Assembly (NCBI RefSeq): GCF_030704535.1
Contig: NC_081821.1
Coordinates: forward strand, 9,067,001-9,131,000
DNA from: Vitis vinifera
Taxonomy: Eukaryota > Streptophyta > Magnoliopsida > Vitales > Vitaceae
Reading direction: 5' to 3'
Length of the DNA: 64,000 bases
Shown here piece after piece: positions 36,679-51,600 of the stretch. A program made the position numbers and the translations under genes. The notes under the pieces were generated by a model that did no database searches, was not told where the DNA came from, and was given only the letters and a program-made list of their open reading frames with translations. Each line of letters begins with the position of its first letter. Within the stretch, counting starts at the first letter, position 1.

Positions 36679-39600
36679 ATGCAGAGGAGCCGCAAGCGAA
36701 AGCAAGAGGAGTCGTCATCATGCTCAAAGGAATCTGCAACCAAATCAGCCCGAAACGACGTCGTCGTCGACCCCTACCCATCTCACCCGCGACCCACCCC
36801 TGTAGAATGTCGGGCCGTGCGGGACGACCTCTTGGCCCTCCATGGTTTTCCCCAACGATTCGAGAAGTACCGCAAGCTCAGGCTGCCCCCTCTTCCCCAC
36901 ACCTCTTCTCCAGGGCTCGACGGCGGTGGCGGAACTCCGGTTAAGTTGGACCCGTCTGACGGCGATGACGTGAATGGGTCCTCTCAGAAGGAAAGCGTTT
37001 TGGATGGCTTGGTCAGCATCATACTCTCACAGAATACAACAGATGTTAATTCTCAAAGGGCTTTCGCTTCTCTCAAGTCTGCTTTTCCCACCTGGCAAGA
37101 TGTATGTGTTTCTGGTTTCATGCAGTGCTTTGAATGATTTTCGCGTTTCTGGACCTACCGTTTTCTTGGTTTTGATTGTTCGAGTCATTTGCTTTTTTCT
37201 TGGTTTCATGGGTGATGATGAATTAGAGCACGTTTCTGGGGTTTTTCAGTGTTTTCCTTTTTCATTGAGCTGCATTGTTTTGAATGGTTTGCATGTTTCT
37301 CGGTTTTTCTGGATCTGCATTTGATTTAAGTTTGTTTTGTTCTCCTAGGCATTCATGAATTAGAATATTTTTATGTTCTTTCAGTGGTTTTATCCCAATA
37401 CTCTTGTTTGGCTTTGCATTTGTTTGGATGATTCTCCTCTGTATCTGTTTCAGGTTCTTGCTGCTGACTCCAAAAGCATAGAGAATGCCATAAGATGTGG
37501 CGGTTTGGCTGTGACTAAGGCTTCTTGTATCAAGAAAATGCTGAGCTGTTTGCTGGAGAGAAAAGGCAAATTATGCCTTGAGTACTTGCGAGATTTAACA
37601 GTTGATGAAATCAAGACAGAGCTTTCTCATTTCAAGGGTATTGGCCCCAAAACGGTAATTCTGTTTTGATTGTTCTTGCTTGTTAACTTGTTTATGAATT
37701 TGCTTGCTTATTGAGAATTATCTGTTGAAACATTTTATGGCATCTGAGAGCATTGAGGGTTTATGGCCCATTAGAGATTGTTATTTTGATAGACACCCAT
37801 GAATGCACTTTCAGTGGTTGGAGTTTCAATGCTTTCCTTTCCATGCTACTACGACCCTTGATGGTGTTGTTCTCTGATGGTCCATTGGTTAAATAGGACA
37901 CATCCAATGAAATTTGAATCAGCCCTTCGTAAATTTTCAAGGGTTGTATCTTCATTGCTGAAAATTTTGTTCAAATGCAAAGTATTCCCTTTGTCCTTCT
38001 GGAAACCTTTTTTGGATGTGGAATTCAGAAAATTTATACAAAAAAGTCAGGGTTTTATGCCCCAGCCTGACTAATATCTAATCTCGGATACAGAGACCAC
38101 TATCTAACATAAGAAATGACATTTATATGACTTTCATTTTTTTATTGTTGTAAATTGATGGAATAATGGCGGTGGGGTAGGGTTTTGACTTCAAATGAGG
38201 GAGTAGGACATTCTTTGTAATAGGGAAGAAGTTATTGTGGGGATCTTCTATATTAGGTGATGTTTTCATTTAGAATTGTATATTCTCATGGCGTGAAACA
38301 ATAGTTTTGGTGAGAGTTATTATAGAACTCTAGAATTGAGAAGATAAAGAATTTTGTGCACCTGAAGGCTGCTCCTGTCTACTGCTTAGGTTTTCAAACT
38401 TCAAAATCACCTGTAACTTAGTAAAACAAATTTCTTAATCATCCCTATTTTTGACAGTTTGCCAAGAACTGGGCATATTGAGAGTGATTACTGAATCATT
38501 ACCTTGTTTATTTAATCTAATACTATTTTAGTACAAACATTAAGGTGGGATTCTCCTTTAATTCCTTACTAGGGTCCTCACTCCTCAAGCAATTAAGACA
38601 CTAAAGAAAGCTCACATTGGCAGAAGAGTCAAGCTTAGTATTTTATTGATTGGACAGGGCACACCTTGGTTACTGCCCAGATTTTGGGCAGTCTGTCTGT
38701 GATCTGGATGATCATCTATTTGGTTGAATATAGTATTGATAATTACCACCAGAAAGTGCTTTTGATTGGTTTTGAATCAATATGTAAGACAAATGTGCTT
38801 AAACTAGTTCATTTTTGAATTGATATGGGCTACGTTGTGGAGTTGATTTAGCATTTGCCTCCCCCCTTTTTTTTTCTCTAGTTTTTTGTATTCAGCAGCT
38901 TCTTTAGCTGTTCACATTCCATAACTTAGATAAGGTGAAAAGCAGAGGTCATTAAGAGACTTGGTCTCATGTTAATGCCTGGTAGGGAGTACTATAGGTG
39001 TTAGGCATGGACTTAGGGGTGGCAACATGCGTGTGTGCCCATACAAGGCACCATGTGGGTGCCTTGACTTGGCAAAAATTCGAGTGTGGGATTTTGTTGG
39101 GTTGAGATTTTTCCTCCAAAGGGGATGCACTAAAGAGTTTTCAAATGGTGGAATATTTTTCGCAATTTTCTATAATTAAAAAAAATAAATCCCTAATGCC
39201 TGTGGAAGTACCCATGGTGTCTTCTCCTACTAGAATGAAAAAGGCTGAAAAAAGCAATTTATAGGGGTTGACTCTCTCCAAAGGTGGTGATAGAATGGTG
39301 GTAATGACTATGTTGCTTCGAAGGCACGACATGGAGCCTTGGGCAAGGGCAAGGTGTCATGGTGAGCCTTGCTAGCACATAAGCATGGTTGTAAGGCCAT
39401 GAATTTGGTACCATAGGTGCAGTGTCATGGGTTGCAGCTCTGGCACATGGCATGGATCAAGCATGCCTTAGATGAAAGGAATCAACAATGTTAGCGCACC
39501 TGGGTCAACAATGTAAACAGCCGTAGGCTGTGAGTTGAATGACACATGTGGCTGCTTATACAATTGATTAGTTGAATGACACATGTGGGCTTAACATGGT

Positions 39601-42600
39601 GTAACTCTTGGCATTGGTTAAATACCAAGCCAAGGTCATGGACACAACAAAAGCGTGACACCTGGAGGCACAAAGATGTGGCACCTACTGCATAAAGAGG
39701 ATGACACATATCATGGAGGTTGCTAGGCATCAAACTTGTGATATATCGTATGCCATTAATGCTTGCAAGACACATGCCACAAACCAATTAATTTTATGTA
39801 ATGATGAGGCAAGTGACATGCTATGGTGCAACAATGCCAAGAAAGGTGGCATGATCAAGAAAGTGGGTTGTTGAGCATAGCTACAAGTGGCATGAGCAGG
39901 GCTATGCAGTGCAGCTATTGTGACAGGTTGCATGAAATGCAATGCTGTGATGGGTGGCAATAGCAGAGGACATGGGTTGGAAAACTACCTAGAATGTGGG
40001 TAGTTTTACTAGGTGGATTCCTAAGCCGTGGGTGTAACTAGTGTATATATATGGTGCATCACTAGGCCTTCTCTATATGAACTTCCCAAGGAAGTTGTGG
40101 AAGTCTTGTTTAGAGAAGACCTCGATTGTTTCTTATAATTATTTGGGCGAGTTATTAAAGTTGGGAGGGTTTTTTTTTTTTTTAAACAAATGTTGTTGTT
40201 GTGTGTTTTTCCTTGTAAGTATTGTGTTGCTTGTTGCTTGTGCATTTCGTGGGGCATGAAAAAAGGCTTGTGTAGAGGTCTCCTAAGCCTTGCACAATGC
40301 AAAATATTTGGGGGTAAGCTTTATGCTGGGATAGTTGATATTAGAGCCTCGTTGTAGAGAAAATATGGCTAGTGGAGGTGCTGAGAGAGTGAGTTTCTCG
40401 AATTGAGGGTGCATATTAGTGAGGTCCCTTGTGGTCCCTTTTTTTTTTTTTGATAGGTGAGGTCCCTCATGATCTTGACAATGGTCTTTGTGCTAGAGTG
40501 GAAGAAGTTGCTAATGAATTTGAGGTTCAAAGGAGCTTGTTGGAGGGACATGATAGATTCGTTAAGGAAAATATTACTAGGTTTATTATTGATGTCAAAG
40601 CTATATTGAAGGAGTTCCAAGCCAAAATACAATTGCTTGAGGGGGATATTATGTTGCTGAAAATGGCTGTGGGTCTAAGACACATCGGGAGTTGTAGAAA
40701 CAACCTGAAAAAAAATGCTAATCCTAGAACCCAAGCCCTTCAGCAGGGTGTATAATGCAAAAAACTTGAAGAATTTCTTGTGGGATATGAAGCAATACTT
40801 TATTGTTGCTCATACTCAGAATGAGCAAGTTACCATTACAACTATGTACTTGTCGGGTGATGCAAAGTGGTGTTGGTGCACTAGAACTAGTGATGATACT
40901 GAGTCTAACAAGCCTCATATCACACGCGGGAAACCCAAAATAAAGATTTAAAGGATCAATGCCTTCCCAAAAATATTGCGTGGATGGTAAGAGAATTTTT
41001 GAAGAAGCTGATACATGCTAGATCTGTCAGAGACTATTTCAAGGAGTTTGGTCCTTTGATTCTTGACATTAAAAACGTGTCAAAAGTGGATATGTTGTTT
41101 AATTTCAAGTCAAGCTTGTCGGGGTGGGCTTAGATAGAGTTGAGATGCCAAGGAGTAAGGGATGCCTTTTAGCCATGGGAACAAGAGATTGCCTTGTTGA
41201 CTACAAACTAAGCACTCCTCCCTTGGGTTAAAAGGGAAAAGAAGAGTGGAGACAAAAACCAAAGAAGAAGTTCAAATCCTCTAAGAAAAATGAGGGAAAA
41301 CAAGGAAAGAAGGCAAACAAGTCTCAAACTAAATTGGTGAAGTCCACAAAGGTGCAAATGACAAAAGTTTCAAGATGCTTTATTTGTAATGGTCCACATA
41401 GAGCTAAGGACTGCCTTGAGAAGGAAAAGTTGAATGCTCTTATGGTTTTTGCAAAAAAAAAGGGGGAAGATTGAGTCATAGGTGTTAGGTTGGGTGAATC
41501 ATCTACAATTCATGAATACTATTTAGGTTAAACCAATTGCTCATAAGGGGTTGATGCATGTTGAACTTGTAGTGAATGGCCAAAGGGTAGTTGCCATGGT
41601 GGATAATGGAGCAGCTCACAATTTTGTCACTGGTAGAGAGGCAACAAGGTTAGGTCATAAGCTAAGCAAGGATGATAGCAAGTTAAAAGTTGTCACTAGA
41701 CAGAGCAAGAGATCAATGGCATGGCTGAAGATGTACCACTTTAGTTAGGTGGTTGGAAACATACAATTAGCTTACTTAGGATATACCTTTGAATGATTTG
41801 TTTTGACACTTGGCAATAAGATTTTTTATGAAGGTCAAGTTGGCTCTGTTACCACACTTTAATGGATTGTTAGTGATAGATGAATCCCAACCATGTTTTA
41901 TGCGAGGGCTCAACAAGGTCCAAAATGTGGGCAAGTTATCAAAGGTAGGATTGCTCTTTCCCATGTAAGTAGAGAGAAAAGTGAGGAAAGGGTCATGCGC
42001 TTATGTGGCTGCGTTGTTGGAAATCAAACCAGTTCAGGTTGTGGAGGTATGTGATGTTGTGTTAGAGGTGTTGCAGGATGTTGCTGACAGATGCCACAAG
42101 AGCTTCCTAAGAAACTTCATCTTAGAAGGCCTATTGACTATCACATTGAACTAGCGTTGGGTTTCAAACCTTGTTCACAAGTTCCTTGTCAAATGCCTCC
42201 CTCTAAGTTGGTTGAACTCAGGAATAAGTTGACTGAGTTGCTAGATGCAGGCTTGGTCAAACCTTTAACAGCACGATATGGGGCACTAGTGCTGTTATAA
42301 AAGAAGCCAAATGGTCTGCTAAGGATGTGTTCAGATTATTGTACTTCTTTTTCTATCAATATATTCATGCGTGGTTTCCTATCAAAAAAAAAAAAATGCG
42401 TTCAGATTATCGTGTCTTAAATAAGGTAACAATAAAAAACAAATATCTTATTCTTGTGGCTGTGGATTTATTTTATTAACTGTTTAAGACTTCTTATTTT
42501 TCAAAGTTAGACTTGCAATCTGAGCTGATAAGTCCGGATAGTAAAAGGGGATAAGGAACTTGTGTGACTCAATATGAGAGTTATGAATTTCTCGTGATGC

Positions 42601-45600
42601 CATTTGGGTGTACTAATGCCCTAACAATTTTTGTAATTTGATGAATGCTGTGTTGTTTGACTACTTGGATGCTTTTGTAGTCTTTCATCTCTGATGATAT
42701 AGTGCTGTATGGTTACATTGGAAGATCATGTAGTCCATATGCACAAATGATGAGGATGAATCTGTAAGATTTACATAAAAAAGGAATGGGAAGAAATAAA
42801 GAAATCCTAAATTACTTTATGAAGAGTGTTTAGGTAATTATTTGGTTAAGTTTTTTTGTCATTAGTTTGTAGTTGGTATTTGAGTTTTATTCTTTAAAAA
42901 CAGTTTCTAAACTTTCTATTTTCTAAATTATTAATATTATTATTTTAAATTTCTATGCAAGTTTTTAGAATCTAAAATTCTTCTTTATTATTAACTTTAT
43001 TACAAGAAGTTTCTACAAAGTAAGTTTCTAATTCTAAAAGGAAAATTTCTGATATCTTTTAAATTTTTTAGAAGATTTAATAATTTTAGGAAATGTGAAG
43101 AAGTTCTAATAAGTTACTACATAGGCTAGGTTCACTTTTTGATAGTTTTATCCAATTTTTGGAGTTTTCTAAAGCTTATAAATAGAACTAATTGATGTAA
43201 AACAAGATAAATGAATAATTGATGATTAATAATATTAAGTTTTTTTACATAATTGCAAATTTCAATGGTAAGACTTCATTACTCTTTTTCTAGGTGAAAT
43301 TCCTCAATGGTCTTAGTGAGACTTTAAGGTTTCCTTTCTTCTTTATCTCCTCCGTTCCTATCTTTTATTTTATTTATTCCTGTGCCACAATTTTTTTCCT
43401 CGTTCCTTTTCTAAAATTCTAAAGGATTGAAACACTAGCCTACCTATTAGATTATAGATAACCATCCTCCTGTGGTATTATATTAGTAAAGTGTTGCAGA
43501 GACTAAGGCAACATTAGTTGTATATTAAAAAGGAAAAGTGCAAGTTTGCCAAAACTCAGATCAAGTTTCTAGGCCACCTAGTCTCACATGGTTAGATTTA
43601 GATGGATGGAGGAAAGGTGAAGGAAATAAGATATTGGCAAGAACTTACCAAAGTGATTGAATTGCTCTCCTTCTTGGGTTAGCTAATTACTGTTGCCACT
43701 ATGTCCAAGGGTACTTCAAAATTGTTGTGGCACTTACAGAACTTTTGAAGAAAGAATAGAAGAAGTGTTAAGAAGATGAATACTGAAAGACTTTTGATGA
43801 GTTGAAGGATGCTATCTCTTCAGCTATCTCTTCAGAGTCTATCTTGAGATTGCCAAACTTGGAATTGCTATTTGAATTCCATGCAGGTGCTTTAGAAAAA
43901 GCACTAGGTGAAGTTCTAGTGTAGGTAGGGCATCCTATTACCTTCTAGACTAAGAAATTGGATGAGACTGGGCAGTGGTATTCAACTCATGAGAAAGAGA
44001 TAACCACAATGATACATTTCCTAGAGCATTGGAAGCACTATTTGTTGGGTACCAAGTTTGTGGTGGTGACCAATGGTGTGACTAACACTTACTTCAAGAC
44101 TCAAAAGAAGTCGACTGCTAAGCAAGCAAGGTGGTAGGAGTTTCTTGTTAATTTCAACTTTGTCTAGGAGCATAGACCGAGAAGGCAAAATAAAGTAGCT
44201 GATGCTCTAAGTTGGAGGCCTTATCTCATGTTGTAATTAACTTCATTGCTAGAATCAAGTAGGAAACACCTTTAGATGCAACATATGTTAAGCTATTGCA
44301 GCAAGTTCAGGAAGGCACTACCAGATAGTATTGGTTGGAGGTAGACTTCTTTTATGCACAAAGACATCGATTCTATGTGTAAACAATTATGGAATTGTAT
44401 TTCGTTGTATTGATAAAGGAGTTTGCAGTGAATATATAAAATTTATAGGGAAAACAAGAAAAGGAATAATCTGACTGCCTAGAAAAAAACTGAATATGGA
44501 AACCGCTAGTCAACTATATAAACAAGGTAGGAACCCCTAATTTACAGCCTTAATTTACAACTTATACAAGCTGTATTGACTATGTATCGCTTGCACAGTC
44601 AAATGTAGCCTATACAAATTATCAGGATTTTCAATACTCCTTAGGCTGGTGAGTAAATGTTCTTTAATCCCAACTTGCTTGTATAGCTTAAAATGAATGA
44701 GTTGCAAGTCCTTTGGCCAAAATTTCAGCTAATTGATTTTTTGTGCATGTGGAGGGAGTGCACATTAGTTGCCTATCCAACTTTTCATCAATGAAATGAC
44801 AATCTACTTCCATATGCTTGATCCGATCATATTGAGTTGGATTGTGAACTATGTTTATTGCAAACTTATTATGAGAGTAGAGTCTCATTAATGCTTCCCA
44901 CTTGATCGTAAGATTTGTAAATATAATTTTTATTTGGAGAAGTTTCCATACCCCATATGCCATTGCTCTAAACATCATTTGATATTGCCACCACTAATTG
45001 TTTCTTACTTCTCTAGGTAACAAAATTTCCTCCAAAAAAAAGTATGGTATCTGAAAGTTGATCGTCGATCCATCATTGATCTTGTCCATCCAACTTTTGT
45101 ATAGGTTTCAAGAATCATTTTGCCTATCTTCCGAAACAAAATAGCTTTGCCTATTGTTGACTTAAATTATCTAAGTAATGAATTTAGCGAATGAGATATG
45201 ATGGTTCAAATTATTAACTAGTTTGAAATTCAAATATCGAATCGATTAATATTCTCTACCCATAAAAGAAAAAGTATTTTGAAAACTGCTTCCATATGGA
45301 TGTCCTTGGGGCTATGAATGAATTGACTTACCACACTGAAGTAAAAAGCTATATTGGGGTTGAGTATGAGAAAAGGAAATAAATTTCCTCACAAGGCCTT
45401 TAGACCTTTCCTAAACTACTAGTGCATGATGTTTTCCTTCATCAAGCTTGTGACTTAGCTTAATTGGAGTCTTTATTGATCTACTTCCTAGTATTCTAGT
45501 TTCTTAAACAAGATTTTTTTTCCCTTTTTATTTGATAAGAAAATTAAATCATATAGGGACTTGAACCTAAAACCTCCCACAAACTCTCCTCATCCCTAAA

Positions 45601-48600
45601 GGAGATTTACTACACACTTTTGTTGTGAGATTACTATTCTCTCTTTAAAATGTGCAACTTGTCTCTTTAGAATATGCAACTTTGATCTTGATAAAGTATT
45701 TAATCCCTTTAAGGTCTTTAATCTCAAATTCCTTTGCAAGTTACTTCTTCAATTTTCCAAACTAGGCGGTATTTCCATGTTGACTTCCTCCTCTAAGTCT
45801 TCGTGTAGAAAAACATTCTTCACATTAACTTGCTATAAGAGCCATTTAGGTTAGTAGCCAAGGGACCAAATACGAATGATGTTTATTTTTGCTATCATGA
45901 CAAAAGTTTCTTGATTTTTTTTTTTTTTGATCAATAAGTATATGATTGTATTGTAAAGAGGCGCTAAAGAAGCGACCCACCGAATTACAGTATAAAGGGA
46001 CTTACCCCCTTACAAAAGGGCCCAAACATCAAAGGACAAGGCAAAACAAAAAAACCTCTCCCTTAACGCATACACACCCACTCTATAAATTCTATTAAGG
46101 TCAAAGGACCATCTTTTATCCACAATTTGGTTTCCGACTACAATAAATACACAAAAGATACTTTCAGCCTTTGAATGGACAACCCACAATCCTCAAATGC
46201 AATTGAATTTCTAGCCTTCCAAATAACCCAAAACAAGCATAACGGTCCCAATTGCCACGCCACCTTCCTTTTCTTTCCCACAAAAGAGCCCCTCCATCCT
46301 AAAAATGTTTCCTTGACCGAATGGGGAAAAACCCACGAAACACCAAAAAAGGAAAGGAACACCATCCATACTTCCCTTGTTTTTTCACAATGGATAAGAA
46401 GGTGGTCAATTGTCTCCTCACTCTTATGGCAAAGAAAACATCTATTTGCCATAACCCAACCTCTTTTTTGCAAGCGATCCAAGGTTAGAACTCTCCCCCA
46501 AGAAGCCTCCCACGCAAAAAAGCTCAATTTGGGCTGCACACGAGAGTTTCTTGATAGTCTATCCCATAAGTCTATGTGTATCTTGTAGTTGCTAATCTCA
46601 TTTTATACATCTCTACTATCTCATTTGCTATCATGCTAGACTTGTTTTTCCCTAGTAGGAGGATCAACAATTTCCCAAGTATTATTTTTCTTCAATGCAC
46701 TCATCTCTTCCACCATAGCCTCCCTCCAATTTTTATCCTTAAGCAATGTTTTAAAAACTGGACTAGATTGGTTGGTTCGACTAGTCAAACCATCGATTGG
46801 ACCTCGATCCGATTCAATCCACCTAATTGGGCTGGAATAGAGTTGAACCGGCATCAAAACAGTTAGCTTGATAGTCCAACTGCAAAATCGGTGAGCTGAC
46901 TTGGTTGATTCAACTCAACCTTTTTGTTTTTTTTTTTTCAAAAGCCCACTTTTGAATGCCTTTGTTCACAAGTCCAATGTCCAACTAACTTTTTAACTTT
47001 TTTCTTAAAGCCCAACGAATTAGTAGGCCCAAAGTGATGCCCTTTCACAACTCTTTGAATTTAGTTGACTGATGCACTCCTAAATGGCTTTTTATAGAGT
47101 AGTTTGGGACCTTTGGGTCACTCATTTTTTGATGTGCAATTCAAAGGGGCCTTTTTTTTAAAGGGCTAAAGGCCATTTAAAAGGTATGGAAGGATGAGGA
47201 TTTAACCTAGGTCTTTTGTGGGAAAAGACTAAGGGTGCAACATTGTGAAGTGTGATGTCTCAAGTCTTTGTATATAAAAGCATTTAAAATATATATAATA
47301 TAATCCCATAACTTAAAAATAAATATAAAGATTTATGATTTATCTAATTTGATAAGATAATAAAATCAAAAATATAAATAAAACAACTAAAAATTTTGGA
47401 AGTAATAAATATATAGCTACTAAAATCTAAACAACTTTAAAAGTAAATCCATATTCTCTCATTAGACATGCCTCCTTTCTAACACCTTGAGAAGAGAGTG
47501 ATGGGAAAGTCTTGGGTAGCGATTGAGTTGAAGATGTTTGAAGTGTCGATAGAGGAAGTCAAAGGGAAACTAAAAGGTATCATTATGGAAAGGAGTAGAT
47601 GTTTTTCCTCTTGAATCAGGTTTGGGGTATTAAGTTTGAGAAAACTACTGGAAGGTTTTAAAGAATGTGATAGGGAGGAGAAGAAAGGAAGATTGGTTAA
47701 AGTTTGGGAGGAAGAGGGAAGAAAGTTCCGATTGGAGAGACGTGTAAACGGGGCGGGTAGATATGTCTTATGCTCTGTTGTTGATGTAGATGCTAAAAGA
47801 TTCTGTTTAGTCTTTCCTGAAGGAAAGGGCATGATAGGAGGATGGGTCATTCTCGTTGAGAAACTAAGGGCATTTGGGATAGTTACTCAAAAGAAAGCCA
47901 AGAGTGAAGAAGCAATCCGAATCAAATCAAAGAAGAAGGGGGCGACCTTAGATGGCGACGAGGAAAAATGCCTTGGAAATAAGGTGAAGGGTAAGAAAAA
48001 GAGTTTTCTGGATGTTGCTAAAAAACCGGCTGGAAGGATAGGAGAAGAGTTGTGGCTTCAGGTTGGAGGGAGAGGAGTGAGGAGTAGGGAGGAAGGGTTG
48101 GGGCGATGCCTAGTTGGAAGGTGGGGAGACGGGGCAGTGTTGGAGACGGAGTTAACTTCGTTTAGAAAATGGGAGGAATGTAGTTGGAATCTTAAAAAAA
48201 GTGTGAAAGTGATGAAGTTGGGAGAACCTTTCTTTCTGCTGGAGTTTGAAGATGAAGAGGAGGCAGAGAGAGTGTTAAATAGGGGGACGCGCCGTTTTGA
48301 GGATAAAATGCTGCATTTAGAAAGATGGAGTGAGGAGGCCGGGTGCATGCAGGGAGGAAGCCAAGCAAAAGAAGTCTGGGTGAGGGTAGTGGGGCTCCCG
48401 CTTCACTGTTGGAGTGGAGAGTTATTTAAAAGAATTGGTGACTGCTATGGAGGTTTTGTGGAGGTGGATGAAGAAACAAAGAATCATTCTCAACTTCAAT
48501 GGGCCAGGATTTTGGTAAAGAACGGGGGGAACTTTTTTCCAGGAACTTTGAATTTAGTGGTGAAGTCTTTCTGTTATGCAGTTCAGTTGTGGTGGGAGGT

Positions 48601-51600
48601 GCTGCCTCGGATTTCTGCAGTGGTGCCGATGAAGAACTTGAAATGGAATGAGAGGGAAAGGGTTAGGGAAGAATGGGATGAGGGCTCATGCACGGGGAGT
48701 AGTGGTAGGAGGGGAAAGGAAAGTTGGCGTGCAGCTGAAACTGATGGAGCAGGTGCAGTCAGAAGAATGAGGGGCAAAGAACAGAGTGATGGTGACAGGA
48801 TGGAAACTTCAATAGATGGATTTGCAGGCTATGGTAAGGAGGCTGGAGGGGTGGGCTTAAGTGGATAGGATAGGTTGGCTAGGCATGACAGCTGCAAGCC
48901 TGGTTGTGAAGTGGTCCAACCCAAAAGGAGTTTAGGCCTGGAACGTGAAGGCCCTGCAATATATTCTAGTTATAGAATGGATTGGGTTGTAAAACAAAAG
49001 GAGATGAAAGGGCCCAGGGTGTGTTGGGAGAGGGGGTAGTCTAGCAGAGGTGAGGAGCGGGCCGCTTGTGATGGTCTTTCAAGTTTTCAAAGGGACGATT
49101 TGGGCTACGTGGACAATAGGGATGGGGAGCGGGCTTCAAGTGTTGACCCATCTTTCTCTCAAAGGGATGGGCTGGGCCGTGTGGACAATAGGCCCAAGTC
49201 GACAGGGATAGAAGGGCAACCCAGTCTTGTAGCGAGCTGGGCTTTGATGCCACTTAAAACCTTTTTGGACGATTCGGTGGAGCGGGTTTCAAGTGATGGC
49301 CCATCATCCTTTCAAAGGGATGGGTTAGGCCGTTTGGACAACAAGCCCAAGTCGGCAGGGAGAGAGGGGTAGCCTAGCCTTACAACAAATTGGGCTCCGC
49401 TTCCTCTTAAGACACCCTTGGACGAGCCCGTTATAAAGGCTAGGGCTTCGATTCGTCATTTGCAAGTTGAGGGGTGGTTCGCTGAAGAGAAATTGGTCGG
49501 AGGGATGGGGTCTACAGCGGTGAGAGGGACGCTAGAAAGTTGTTCCATAGCGGATGCGTGCCTTTTGGAGGAAGTTTCCAGGTATTCCCTCTTTAAGCCT
49601 TCGACTGTTTGCGTTTTGGGGGGGGGGGGGGGGGGGGGGGGGCTTTGATTGAGATGGAAAAGAGTTGTGGTCTTGAGGCCTTTCTGAAGGAAATCAAAGG
49701 GGAGTTGAATGTAAACCCTCTGAGTGTGTGTCCTGCAGAAGAGAGACTAGGAGAGAAGAGTGCGAGCGGGTCTTTCCCGTTTAAAGAAGGAAGGGTGGAA
49801 AGGGGTGAGAAAGAGGGAGAAGATGTGGAGTCGTGGAGGTACAGTTGTTTGGCAAAGTTTTGTCATTGTTTGGGAATGCCTACAGAGGGCTATGAAAGTG
49901 AGATTCTGAAACTTCTTCATAAGATGAGGGAAATAAGAGATCGATGCGAGAGGATAAGTGGAAAAAAGAGGAAAGGACAGAGACCCTTGAGATTTGATCG
50001 CGAGCTAAAGAAACTTGAATGATCGGTAAATTACAGTGGGTCAGGAGGGGACCGGGGTTATCAAGAGTGTGTTAGATGAGGTTTCGAATTCTGTCGTGAA
50101 ATGTAAGGGGGGTAAATGACAAAGATAAGAGAAAATTGATTAAAGATGTGATTAAAACCCAGAAGGCGGACTTAGTGTGTCTCCAGGAAACAAAAATTCA
50201 GGAAATGACTAGTGGAATTGTGAGGAGTCTAGGGGTAGGAAGATGTTTGGAATGGGGGGCTTTGAATTCAAGGGGCGTGGCAACGGGGGTTGTGGTGTTC
50301 TGGGATAATAGGGTGCTGTAGATGGTGGAAATGGAGGTGGGTAAATATTCAGTATCCTGCCGCTTTAAGAATTGTGAGGATGGTTTTTGTTGGATGTTTT
50401 CAGGAGTGTATGGGCCCTCTGTGAAGGTGGAGAGAGAAGATTTTTTGAGTGAGTTGGGGGCTATTAGAGGATTGTGGAATGAGCCGTGGTGTGCTGCAGG
50501 AGATTTCAACATGATAAGACTCCCTTCTGAGCATAGTCGAGGAGGTCATCTATCCCCGACAATGAGGAGATTCTCAAAAGTGATTGAGGAGCTAGAGTTA
50601 AGGGATTTGTCTCTTCAGGGGGAGGGGGGGGGAGGAGAGATGTTCACGTGGAGTGGAGGTTATAATAATCTTTTAAAGTCGAGAATTGATCGGTTCCTTA
50701 TCTCTGAAGATTGGGAAGTTCATTTTCAGGGGATTATTCAAGTTGTTTTGGCTAGGCCAGTATTTGATCACTCTCCGATTATTCTTGATTGGGGGGGGGG
50801 GGGGGGAATGAGGAGAGGACCCACACCTTTCAGATTTGAGAATATGTGGCTGAAGGAGAAAGGCTTCAAAGAGGTTTTGAGAAACTGGTGGGAGGGGATT
50901 CAGGTTAGTGGGTTAACCAGTTTCATTTTGAGTGAGAAATTAAAGGCTTTAAAACCGATTATGAGAAATTGGAATAGAGAGGTGTTTGGTCAGATTACTA
51001 TTAAGAAGCAGAATGCTTGGAATTTAACGGATTTTTGGGATAAGAAAGAGAGTGTCTGCGTTTTGTCCTTGGAAGAAGAAGAAGCTAGAAAGGAGGCAAG
51101 AGAGATGTATAAAAAGTGGGTCCTTTTAGAATAAATGTCATGGAGGCAGAAGTCCTGGGAAATATGGCTGAAAGAGGGGGATAGAAACACAAGGTTTTTT
51201 CATCAGATGACTAATGCTCATAGAAGAAGGAATCGGATGAATAGAGTTAAAGTGAATGAGATATGGTACACTGAGGAAAAGGAGATCAAAGAGGAGGTGT
51301 ACAGAGTGTTTCAAGGGCTGATGGTTGATCCTGGTGGGTGGAAGCCTAGTATAGATGTCTTGAATTTGGAGAGGTTGGAAGAGGGGGATGTGGAAGGACT
51401 GGAGAAGCCATTCGAGGAGGAGGAGGTTTTTGGGGCACTGTCAGATTTTTGTGGCGAGAAAGCGCCAGGCCCTGACAGTTTTTCAATGGCTTTTTGGCAG
51501 TTTTCATGGGAATTTGTTAAAAAGGAGGTAATGAACTTTTTCAGGTAGTTCCATGAGACTGGGAGCTTTGTAAGAAGTTTGAATGTAACATTTCTAGTGT

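Larger units (their letters stand above)
40363..44379 (+). pseudogene. gag-pol remnant of the gypsy element (gag, protease, RT, RNase H)
   Basis: Broken frames carry gag (40440-41000; e.g. [15 protein letters not shown] and [16 protein letters not shown]), a short zinc-knuckle-like [13 protein letters not shown] (about 41380), protease (41551-41748; [12 protein letters not shown], where the D-S/T-G triad reads D-N-G), reverse transcriptase (from about 42091; [19 protein letters not shown], then [11 protein letters not shown] at about 42590 and [19 protein letters not shown] at about 43520) and RNase H (about 43880-44220; [20 protein letters not shown]). Stops, frameshifts and three insertions prevent expression. 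Confidence 0.85.

Noticed and set aside
41776-41964. 62-codon minus-strand ORF in the gypsy element
   Set aside because: Antisense of decayed pol; no independent support.
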